Below are positions 16,604 through 24,490 of a stretch of 64,000 bases of DNA, one piece after another. A program made the position numbers and the translations under genes. The DNA is taken from contig NZ_CP010976.1 in NCBI RefSeq assembly GCF_000949425.1, forward strand, positions 2,666,001 through 2,730,000, written 5' to 3'. The stretch comes from Paenibacillus sp. IHBB 10380. Lineage in GTDB: Bacteria; Bacillota; Bacilli; Paenibacillales; Paenibacillaceae. Positions within the stretch are counted from its first letter, which is position 1, and each line of letters opens with the position of its first letter. A model generated the notes under the pieces. The model was not told the DNA's origin. It ran no database searches and saw nothing but the letters and a program-made list of their open reading frames with translations.

Positions 16604-16613
16604 ATTATACCAT
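16604..16613 (-). promoter_or_regulatory. Extended -10 promoter of the toxin gene
   Basis: The minus strand shows TGGTATAAT (TGn plus a perfect TATAAT; the hexamer is at 16609-16604). There is no strong -35, which an extended -10 does not require. It would start an RNA near 16597, about 50 bases before the toxin ATG. Confidence 0.5.
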
Positions 16614-16639
16614 ACAAGCCATATTTACTCATTTAAAAT

Positions 16640-18028
16640 TTATATTCCGTATTTCTTAATGACTTGATAAATTGCTTTCGTTCCAAAATGAATGGCATCC
16701 ACAGGCACACGCTCATCGGCAGCATGGATCAATTCAGAAAATTTCATATCATCTGGCAGCGGCATAGGCAAGAAACCGTACGTTTGAATACCTAATCTTG
16801 CGAAATGTCTCGCATCCGTCCCTCCCGGCAGAAGCATAGGAACCGGCACAGCATGGGGGTCCGCTTCTCTGAGCACGTCCGACAACAGTCCGAACATCCC
16901 CATATCCGGGCTTACGGGACAAGCATCATGCCGGACCACCTCTAACGTTACACTACGATGTACGGAACGTTCGTGAAGCTCGTCTATGAGCTGTGCAGGT
17001 GTAAAGCCGGGTAGCAGTCGCCCATCCAGATCCACCGTAATTTCACTAGGATGTACATTAATTTTCTCACCGCCACGCACAATTGTAGCACTCACCGTAT
17101 TGCGAAGCAGCGGTTGAAATAATTTGCCTTTATCGCCCATCAGTTTCAAGATCATATTGCTCAAGCGTGGTCGAAGCAGTCCTCTCAGCAAAAATCTCGG
17201 CAGCGTCGGCAATGCCGCCGCCATCGATTCAATCATATAGGTTGCCGCTGGGGTTGCATGAACCGGTAACTTGACCGCATTCAGCGCTTGAAGCAGATCG
17301 CCAAGCTGCGCCATACAACCTCCGTTATGCCCAAGTGAACCATGCCCACCTTCACCTCTCAATGTAGCTCTAAGCCAACAGATTTGTTTTTCGGCAACCA
17401 TAATGGGGTAGAATTTCCGATCGCTTACCTGCAATGAGAATCCCCCGAACTCGCCAATGGCATATTGCACCCCTTCGAAGTGATGCGCATGATGATCTGT
17501 CAAATAGGAAGCTCCCCGATCCCCACCAGCCTCTTCATCACACACGATGGCCAAAATAATGTCACCCTGCAGCTCAGCTCTCTCCGCATGAGCGCGGAGA
17601 AAGGCTGCGAGCATCATCGCCACGCCCCCCTTCATATCAAGACTACCTCTTCCCCATACGCAACCGTCATGGATTTCACCCCCGAACGGGTCGCGGCTCC
17701 ATGCTTGCTTCTCTATGCCAACAACATCGACATGACCATACATAAGAAGAGGGGGCGCGTCACCGCGCCCCTTCAAACGAGCGATCAGATTAGGCCTGTC
17801 CGCCACTTCAGCAACAATCGTCGTCTCGATGCCTGCCCGATGCAGTAGCTCCTGAATATATTGCACACAAGCCGCTTCGTTACCTGGCGGATTAGTTGTG
17901 TTGAATCGAATTAATTGCTGCAAGATTTTTTCGGGTGATTCATATATAAGACTTTCTTGGATCAGATTATCTTGAATTGCATCACTCACCGGTTCGTCCT
18001 CCCTCCGCATCACTGGCACATATTCCAT
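16640..18028 (-). CDS. M20 family metallopeptidase (ArgE/DapE/CPG2-like)
   Basis: The product is up to 462 aa. The zinc ligands and catalytic residues of M20 are visible: LLMYGHVDVVG, GRGSLDMKGGVAMM, AIVCDEEAGGDRG (catalytic Glu pair) and a late LLPGGTDARHFARLG. The inserted dimerisation domain lies in the middle (HGSLGHNGGC). Family members cleave an amide or peptide bond of a small substrate. As the last gene of the operon, five bases after the malonyltransferase, it probably trims or matures the product or cleaves a resistance tag. GGAGGGAGG eight bases before a GTG at 17989 suggests that GTG as an alternative, stronger start. Confidence 0.88.
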   Translation of the reverse strand: MEYVPVMRREDEPVSDAIQDNLIQESLIYESPEKILQQLIRFNTTNPPGNEAACVQYIQELLHRAGIETTIVAEVADRPNLIARLKGRGDAPPLLMYGHVDVVGIEKQAWSRDPFGGEIHDGCVWGRGSLDMKGGVAMMLAAFLRAHAERAELQGDIILAIVCDEEAGGDRGASYLTDHHAHHFEGVQYAIGEFGGFSLQVSDRKFYPIMVAEKQICWLRATLRGEGGHGSLGHNGGCMAQLGDLLQALNAVKLPVHATPAATYMIESMAAALPTLPRFLLRGLLRPRLSNMILKLMGDKGKLFQPLLRNTVSATIVRGGEKINVHPSEITVDLDGRLLPGFTPAQLIDELHERSVHRSVTLEVVRHDACPVSPDMGMFGLLSDVLREADPHAVPVPMLLPGGTDARHFARLGIQTYGFLPMPLPDDMKFSELIHAADERVPVDAIHFGTKAIYQVIKKYGI

Positions 18029-18033
18029 AACCG

Positions 18034-19311
18034 TTAGGAATCCATCGCGCCTATAAGTGATCCCTTGCCGAACTTCTCCTGCAATCCATTATCCGCCAGT
18101 AAGCGCTCCAGCCGACTGAGCTGCTCATGCTCCGGGACTAGCTTCGTCTTCAGCACGGAAAGTAGCATAGCATAAGCCTGTTCCATATGCGTCCATGCCA
18201 CTTGACCGCCAGATTTCTGAAGCTGATACAGCATCGTCTGAACGTTGCGGTAAGGCGTAACAACGCCTTGCGTATAAGCCTCCGAGTCCCAATTCCTATT
18301 ACGGGTGCATGTAGCGATCGCAATGCATTGAATGATGAAATCAAGCGGATTGTCTTGTTTGGCAACCTTGCTTTCACTTAGCAACTGCTCCACATCCGGG
18401 CCATAGTCGAAAGCAAGCACCTTTATGCCCGCGGTATTACGCGCTAGCTTTTTCAACACCGCCTTCGGCCCCATCTCAACAGCTTCCGATACCCCGTTCT
18501 CCCGCAAATATCGGAGTACCGCAGTCCATTGTACGGGTGCTGTCAACTGTTCAGTCAAAACCTTTGCAATTTCATCGGAGCTTGCATACGGCTTTGCCGT
18601 CACACTGGATATGACGGGATACTGAAGTGGCGTAAACTTATGCTTGCTTAGTTCTTCCGCAAATTGCTCCGCTGCCGGGGCCATAAGCGGACTATGGAAC
18701 GGGGCGCTCACTTGAAGCGGGATAACGACTCCTCCCCGCTCCGTCAACCGTTCAGCCGCCTTGCTTAATGCCCCCTTATGCCCGGAAATTACAATTTGAT
18801 CCTCTGAATTAATGTTGGATACAACAACAATCTCAGCCCCGCCTTTATAAGTCGAGCTGACGGATGCACAGATGGCTGCAACCTCGCTTACGTCCAGCTC
18901 ATTAACCGCGGCCATCGCTCCACCCCCAAAAGCCGCTGCTTCCCGCATCAGCTCGCCGCGACGGTGAACAATGCGAATTGCGCTTGCGAATGGGATACTA
19001 CCTGAGCAGGTCAATGCAGTAATTTCTCCAAGACTGTGACCAGCCATATAATTCAGATCTGTGCCAATCACTTCCATATAGACCCTGAACATAGCCATCC
19101 CGACGGCTAATAAAGCGGGTTGTGCATATTCCGTTCTCGTAAGCTCATTCAAGCTTCCCTCGAACATCAGCTTCGTGAGGTCGACATTCATTGTGTCATT
19201 CGCCTCTTGGAACGTCTCTTTGGCGAGTGGATATTTTACGAATAAGTCCTTGCCCATACCGACATACTGTGAACCTTGACCTGGAAACAATAAAGCCCGT
19301 TTAACTATCAT
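18034..19311 (-). CDS. Malonyl-CoA:ACP transacylase acting in trans (trans-AT)
   Basis: The 425-aa product has FPGQGSQYVGMGKDL at the N-terminus, the GHSLGEITAL nucleophile elbow (Ser at about residue 92) and APFHSPLM with the catalytic His near 200, all FabD/trans-AT hallmarks. Residues up to about 300 form the acyltransferase. An extra 100-120 residues (from about 305, IIQCIAIATCTRNRNWD onward) exceed a housekeeping FabD and resemble the tails found on free-standing ATs of trans-AT PKS clusters. It should load malonyl onto the ACP-like domain of the AT-less KS module. Its ATG overlaps the stop of the upstream NRPS gene by four bases. Confidence 0.9.
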   Translation of the reverse strand: MIVKRALLFPGQGSQYVGMGKDLFVKYPLAKETFQEANDTMNVDLTKLMFEGSLNELTRTEYAQPALLAVGMAMFRVYMEVIGTDLNYMAGHSLGEITALTCSGSIPFASAIRIVHRRGELMREAAAFGGGAMAAVNELDVSEVAAICASVSSTYKGGAEIVVVSNINSEDQIVISGHKGALSKAAERLTERGGVVIPLQVSAPFHSPLMAPAAEQFAEELSKHKFTPLQYPVISSVTAKPYASSDEIAKVLTEQLTAPVQWTAVLRYLRENGVSEAVEMGPKAVLKKLARNTAGIKVLAFDYGPDVEQLLSESKVAKQDNPLDFIIQCIAIATCTRNRNWDSEAYTQGVVTPYRNVQTMLYQLQKSGGQVAWTHMEQAYAMLLSVLKTKLVPEHEQLSRLERLLADNGLQEKFGKGSLIGAMDS

Positions 19312-22300
19312 CCTTCACGCCCTTCTCCAAGATCGTTCATCATGATTCCGAGCGATTCTCCATATAGGGAGAGCAAACCATCAGCACCCGTCTTGTCCCA
19401 TGCATCAGTGTCGTATATACACGAAATTGTCAGTCCATGCTCCGTTGTCTCAAGCTGAAGTGCGAGGCCGATCAGCGACATGTATGCTTTCGCTGATCCC
19501 AAGTCGGTTGCTGAGAACCACGGTATAATTCCGTTATCCGAAGCTCGGAATCCTGCAGCGGTCGCGAGCGAAGAGAAAGTATAATAAACGCTTCCCATTC
19601 GTTGCCGCTTCACTTCGGATATTATTTCGACGAATTCCATGTAATGGGACATGTTCAACGTCACAGGCACAATACGATCACCTTCGCCCCCTTTCACGAA
19701 TACAGCGACGTCATCCGTCATCGCTATATCTGACAGCACATACAAATAGAGGGCTAGCAATATATCAACAAATTCTACATCAATCCGTTCCGCGATACGT
19801 GTCAGTTCCCGAGTTGTCGTCGCCTCCAGCTTCAGCTCATTAATGCCGGTTGTACGCCCCGAGCTTGCTTCAACATCGCTCGCTTTGGTCAAGAATTTCA
19901 TACCTTTCATCATCATTAACTCGTCCATTTCGCCTTCTTCACCGACTGGGGCATCCAGTAGCGCCGCCATGCCACGAAGTGTTGCCTTCCCAAACAGATC
20001 AGCAACCGATACACGATCAGGATAACGTTCTTCTAATCTGTGGTGTAGGGCAACTAGCAGAATGGAGTTGCCTCCAACCTCGAAAAAGTTGTCATCAGCA
20101 CCCAAGTCTTCCCTATGGAGTACTTCTTGCCAAAAGCATGCTACTTCACGTTCCATTTCTGATTCCAGCTGCCTGAACGATAGAGTAGATTTCCAGTTAT
20201 CCGTTAGAACAACGTCATCGCTTAGCCGAGGCAATGCCTTCCGATCAATCTTGCCGTTCGCGTTCAGCGGCATACTAGCCAGCCAGACATATCGCTGAGG
20301 TATCATGTATTCCGGCAATCGGCTCGCCATGAAGCTACGTAGCTCCGTTGTCGGCAGCTCATACTCCGCGGCATAATACGCGCTTAGCCACTGGTCGCCC
20401 CTTTGATCCTCTTCCAGCAGTACTACAGATTCGGATACTTGTTCATGACGCGAGAGCATCAACTGGATTTCCTCCAACTCGACGCGATAACCACGTATCT
20501 TCACCTGAAAATCTCTCCGCCCTAGAAATTCGAGGCTTCCGTCCTCCAGGAAACGTGCAAGATCACCCGTCTTATACATCCGCTCCCCCGGAAAGAAAGG
20601 GTCCATAACGAATTGTTCTGCCGTAAGTTCCGGCTTGCCCCAATAACCTTGGGCGAGTCTCGTACCGGCGATACATAGTTCACCTGCAACGCCAGAAGGC
20701 TGAAGACGTCCGCTCTTATCCAGAATATACGTCCGCACACCCGCCAGAGGCTTGCCAATGCCAGGATGGTCATCCTCAATTCGCTGTACTGTCGACCATA
20801 CCGTCGTTTCCGTCGGTCCATACACGTTATACACACGAAGCTGAGCATAAGGCTTCAGTCGATCCCATAGGGTAGGAATGAATGGTTCTCCACCGATCAT
20901 CAGATCCGTCAGGTGGCGCATACAGGACCGCTCTTCTCTACCAGAAAGCAACATTTGTAATCGAAGCGGAGTCGAAACCATCATCTGAACGTCATGCTTG
21001 GCGATTAGCCGATCCAGCAGTTCCGGATCTCTGCGCTCGGCTTGCGTCGCCAACACAACCTTCATTCCATACAGCAACGGCATAATCAAATCATGGATCG
21101 ACACATCAAAGGCAACGCTTGCTAGCGCTACAATAGCTTTGCCTGGAACACATTCTACCTGTTCCGCCATTCCCTCTATGAAACGTATAGCACTTTCATG
21201 CTCGATCACTACGCCCTTAGGCTTGCCTGTTGAGCCGGAAGTATAAATGATATAAGCCAGATCTTCAGGCGAACTCATCTCTTCCAGATGAGTTGAAGCC
21301 GATGTATCCACTGTCGTTCGCTGTTCATCCTCATCGTCTATACATATAATAGAACCCGTATAGGAGGACAATCGTGGCAGTAGATGACGCTGCGTCAGCA
21401 TCACCGGTGCTCCTGTATCCTCCAGCATATAATCAATACGTGACGATGGGTATTCCAAATCAATGGGTACATAAGCGCCCCCCGCTTTCCAGACGCCGAT
21501 AATACCGACCACAAGATCCATCGTCCTTTCCGACATTAAGCCAACTAGTACACCCGTGTGTACACCATTTCTCCGCAGCCTTGAGGCGAGTAAATTCGCT
21601 CGTTCATTTAGCTCACGGTACGTGAAGGACTCCTGCCCGCATATAAGAACCGTCTCATCAGCATGATGTCTGACCTGCGTCTCGAACCTGCCATGCAAAG
21701 TCCACCTTGATCTGTCCTTGGTCAAACCTATCCCTGAAGGGTCAGGGCTCATTAATACATTCGTTACCGACTCCGAAGAGTCTGTGTTCATTATCGAATT
21801 TGGTATCGACCCTGAAGAATCTGCACTTTGTGACGAAATCAGTAAATCATCTTGCAATGAGCCGTCTACAACGCCGCAATGCGATAAGAGAAGGGCCTTA
21901 ACTTCACCCATATCCAGAAGTGCAACATCCTGCAGCTGCAAGTCTGCTTCTCGGAGTAGCAAACTCGCCATTTTCTGAACCTGAATCCCTAAACTTTTCA
22001 CCATATTAGTGCTGTAGGCATCCTCATTATATTGGATGGTAAGCTCAATCATTGAGCCAGAATGCTCCACGATCCGGAATAAAAAGAGCAAACCGAAATC
22101 GTGAGCATATGATTTCCCATGTATATTTTCCAGCACAACCGCTGTGGCCTGTCTTAAGCGAAATTCGCTTGTTGAGTGAGAAATGGAATAGTCAGATTCA
22201 AGCGCATCACTCTCCTCGAAATGCTCACTATTATACATACCATGCAGATTCACTTCATTCATTTTGTTCTCCAATTGCTCCAGCAGAGATCCAAGTGAAT

Positions 22301-22637
22301 CGTTTTCACTTACAGCTACACACAGCGGATTCCATTCCTGACCGTTATAGCTGCCCCCATCTACACTTGGAGTCCCAACAATTAACCTATCATCTTGCGT
22401 ATATTTATAGAGTAGTATATGTACAGCAGTCAACAGTGTCATATACAATCGATGATTCGAACCGGCAGATTGCTGAAACAGATGACCGACAAGCTCATCG
22501 TCTAATCTCATTTGGTGCTCCAATATACGATAATGATCATTCCCACCTCTCCGATCAGAAGGGAATCCTCGTGCTTCATTCCACAAGCCTTGTATACTCC
22601 GAATCGTCTCCTCGGTAGGCTGAAAAACTATATCCAT
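19308..22637 (-). CDS. NRPS, terminal A-T module flanked by half condensation domains
   Basis: Domains of the 1109-aa product: residues 1-250 look like only the C-terminal lobe of a condensation domain (LLTAVHILLYKYTQDDRLIVGTP) with no HHxxxDG. An adenylation domain (about 320-800) shows [15 protein letters not shown] and NVYGPTETTVW. The carrier domain has EVGGNSILL (Ser about 855). Residues 900-1109 resemble another half C domain. By alignment to GrsA the pocket reads D-V-H-V-M-G-V-V-W, which I cannot assign. The full C domain for this step is probably the one ending the 4523-aa synthase. There is no thioesterase domain, so release needs another protein. Start 15 bases after the thioesterase gene. 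Confidence 0.9.
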   Translation of the reverse strand: MDIVFQPTEETIRSIQGLWNEARGFPSDRRGGNDHYRILEHQMRLDDELVGHLFQQSAGSNHRLYMTLLTAVHILLYKYTQDDRLIVGTPSVDGGSYNGQEWNPLCVAVSENDSLGSLLEQLENKMNEVNLHGMYNSEHFEESDALESDYSISHSTSEFRLRQATAVVLENIHGKSYAHDFGLLFLFRIVEHSGSMIELTIQYNEDAYSTNMVKSLGIQVQKMASLLLREADLQLQDVALLDMGEVKALLLSHCGVVDGSLQDDLLISSQSADSSGSIPNSIMNTDSSESVTNVLMSPDPSGIGLTKDRSRWTLHGRFETQVRHHADETVLICGQESFTYRELNERANLLASRLRRNGVHTGVLVGLMSERTMDLVVGIIGVWKAGGAYVPIDLEYPSSRIDYMLEDTGAPVMLTQRHLLPRLSSYTGSIICIDDEDEQRTTVDTSASTHLEEMSSPEDLAYIIYTSGSTGKPKGVVIEHESAIRFIEGMAEQVECVPGKAIVALASVAFDVSIHDLIMPLLYGMKVVLATQAERRDPELLDRLIAKHDVQMMVSTPLRLQMLLSGREERSCMRHLTDLMIGGEPFIPTLWDRLKPYAQLRVYNVYGPTETTVWSTVQRIEDDHPGIGKPLAGVRTYILDKSGRLQPSGVAGELCIAGTRLAQGYWGKPELTAEQFVMDPFFPGERMYKTGDLARFLEDGSLEFLGRRDFQVKIRGYRVELEEIQLMLSRHEQVSESVVLLEEDQRGDQWLSAYYAAEYELPTTELRSFMASRLPEYMIPQRYVWLASMPLNANGKIDRKALPRLSDDVVLTDNWKSTLSFRQLESEMEREVACFWQEVLHREDLGADDNFFEVGGNSILLVALHHRLEERYPDRVSVADLFGKATLRGMAALLDAPVGEEGEMDELMMMKGMKFLTKASDVEASSGRTTGINELKLEATTTRELTRIAERIDVEFVDILLALYLYVLSDIAMTDDVAVFVKGGEGDRIVPVTLNMSHYMEFVEIISEVKRQRMGSVYYTFSSLATAAGFRASDNGIIPWFSATDLGSAKAYMSLIGLALQLETTEHGLTISCIYDTDAWDKTGADGLLSLYGESLGIMMNDLGEGREG

Positions 22638-22652
22638 TCCCTTCGAACCTCC

Positions 22653-23384
22653 CTACTGTTTTTGCATGATTCTACTGTCAGCCGACATCCTCAGAAGTGT
22701 ATCGTTGATCAGAGAGACAACCTCATGTTCTTGTTCGTGAATAAAGAAATGACTTCCCTCGAATTGTACAATGTCGCAGATCTCAGTCGTATGCAATTGC
22801 CATTCCGCAACATCACCGCATAAGCTTGTATCCCCAATGCCGTTCATGACGATCAGCTTCAGTGGAAGCGGCGCTTGCGGCGGCTTATGTTCATACGTAC
22901 CCACCAGCTTGAAATCTGCCCGCAATATCGGCACAAATAAACTCCGAAGTTCTTTGTCCTGAAATAGTTCCAGTGGCGTTCCTCCTAGACTCTGCACTTC
23001 CGCTATGAATGCTTCATCGGGCAATTGAAATGTCGTTCGGTCGGCATCTACACAATGCGGTGCCGCCCTTCCAGACATGAAAGCAGCAAACGGAAGCGGA
23101 AGACCTTCTGCGTGGATAAGATGGATAAGCTCATAAGCAAGCAAACTTCCCATACTATGACCGAATATAGCATAAGGCTCACACGTATATTCGCGGACTT
23201 GACGAAGCAAGTCTTCGGCCGCTTCACGTACATCCTCGTAGAGCTTCTCGCTCATCCTGCTCCCTCTCCCGGCCATTTCAACAGGGATTAACGAAATGGA
23301 GGGATGTATTCCCTTAGACCATTTTTTGTAGACTTGAGCAGAACCTCCCGCATAGGGCAGACAGAGCAACGGAATACGATTCAT
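22653..23384 (-). CDS. Type II thioesterase (GrsT/SrfAD-like)
   Basis: The alpha/beta hydrolase is about 243 aa. It begins LLCLPYAGGSAQVYKKW, has the nucleophile elbow FGHSMGSLLAYEL (Ser near residue 88) and ends with the catalytic His in FEGSHFFIHEQEHEV; the Asp lies near DTSLCGD. These editing enzymes clear misprimed or stalled acyl groups from carrier domains. ATG at 23384 was chosen because AAAGGTG stands seven bases before it; an in-frame ATG 30 bases earlier has no site. Confidence 0.92.
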   Translation of the reverse strand: MNRIPLLCLPYAGGSAQVYKKWSKGIHPSISLIPVEMAGRGSRMSEKLYEDVREAAEDLLRQVREYTCEPYAIFGHSMGSLLAYELIHLIHAEGLPLPFAAFMSGRAAPHCVDADRTTFQLPDEAFIAEVQSLGGTPLELFQDKELRSLFVPILRADFKLVGTYEHKPPQAPLPLKLIVMNGIGDTSLCGDVAEWQLHTTEICDIVQFEGSHFFIHEQEHEVVSLINDTLLRMSADSRIMQKQ

Positions 23385-23419
23385 TGTTGGCACCTTTCGT
23401 AGGTAGCTGTTCATTATAA

Positions 23420-24391
23420 TTATGCTCCATCAGCGAGCATTCTCCAGAACACTCTCTCCTTGGACAAGAGCCCTTCGGCAAGTCCAATCTCTCTGCTGCG
23501 ATCGAATTTATGAGTCACAAACGCTTGCTTTACCTCGTTCCATCCGTCACGGATAACCTCTATTTGTCCTGATAGAGCTTCACATAGCTTCTCATCCAGA
23601 AGCTTTTGCTCTTGCAAAGTGCGAATAAGCGCTACATTGGCTATATGCCGATTGCAAATAATATTGATACCAATTAGCGCATACGTAACATGAGAACTGT
23701 ATTTCTCCGGCCCTGTATCAACGTTCCACATGCCTTCCATCGAGAAGTCTTTCAACTCTCGTGCTAATCTTTCAGCATTCTCCACAACCTCAGATAGTTT
23801 CAGTTCATATGGCTCTATGCTTGGGTGCAAATTATATATGTAATAAGCAGGACCCGTATAATTTTTGTTCACGTTATATTCGGAGTTATTAAATGCTTTC
23901 TTAAGCCGTTCTTCCGGCACCTCATACTCGTTATAGCCAGCAAGCGTGTCATCTATAACGTAGAAAGACGAACGCTCATCGTCATAGCCATTGAACAACG
24001 AATAATGATACCAATGGAATTTTCTCCACGCCAAGCTGTCAGGTAACCAGTAGTATAAATCGACATTCAGACTCAAATTTCGACCACCGCGCAGTACCTC
24101 TTTTATGTTGTCCGTAAAAGTTTCCTTATTGCTAAAGTGTCCTGGCTCTATCAACTGAATAACTCCGGTTAACGGGAACTTTGTCCAATCATCCAGATAA
24201 TATAAGCTATCAATCGTCGGATAACGGAACTCAGGATCGGTGGCCGCTGTCCAAGGAAAATAGCTATAAATATTCAGATAAGCGGCATATCGGTAGCTTG
24301 GATGTGCGGATGCAGCAATCGAGAACGCTTGATTCAGCATACAGTTCATCCAAAACTCATTAAACGGCTTTCTCTCCAGCGCAAATTTCAT
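23420..24391 (-). CDS. BtrH-like acyltransferase/papain-fold protein
   Basis: The 323-aa product starts with PFNEFWMNCMLNQAFSIA (Cys at about residue 17). Later it shows WYHYSLFNGYDDERSSFYVIDD with a His and Asp placed as in the Cys-His-Asp triad of the BtrH N-terminal (papain-like) fold; the C-terminal part (about 200-323) is helical. BtrH of butirosin synthesis transfers an acyl group from an acyl carrier protein to an amine. Here it lies between two synthase genes in an operon with no TE domain, so it may move or release the chain. The ATG follows AAGGAGG. The family call rests on motif spacing and is less sure than for its neighbours. Confidence 0.55.
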   Translation of the reverse strand: MKFALERKPFNEFWMNCMLNQAFSIAASAHPSYRYAAYLNIYSYFPWTAATDPEFRYPTIDSLYYLDDWTKFPLTGVIQLIEPGHFSNKETFTDNIKEVLRGGRNLSLNVDLYYWLPDSLAWRKFHWYHYSLFNGYDDERSSFYVIDDTLAGYNEYEVPEERLKKAFNNSEYNVNKNYTGPAYYIYNLHPSIEPYELKLSEVVENAERLARELKDFSMEGMWNVDTGPEKYSSHVTYALIGINIICNRHIANVALIRTLQEQKLLDEKLCEALSGQIEVIRDGWNEVKQAFVTHKFDRSREIGLAEGLLSKERVFWRMLADGA

Positions 24392-24441
24392 TCGATTAAA
24401 TCCTCCTTATATTCGGGGCGTGCTTTACAAGTTCAATATTT

Positions 24442-24476
24442 CCCGATGGGGCGACACATACGCCGTCCCATTGGGG
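24442..24476 (-). other. Intra-operon hairpin between the PKS-NRPS and BtrH-like genes
   Basis: CCCGATGGGGCG (24442-24453) pairs with CGTCCCATTGGG (24464-24475), allowing two G-T pairs. There is no T run on the minus strand, so it is more likely an RNA-stability or processing element than a terminator. It occupies the only sizeable gap (99 bases) in the operon. Confidence 0.4.
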
Positions 24477-24490
24477 AAAATTGTAACCTC

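Noticed and set aside
22052..22618. 188-aa plus-strand ORF inside the NRPS gene, and similar long antisense frames across the cluster
   Set aside because: They are out-of-strand shadows of strongly supported NRPS coding sequence, with no ribosome sites or domains.
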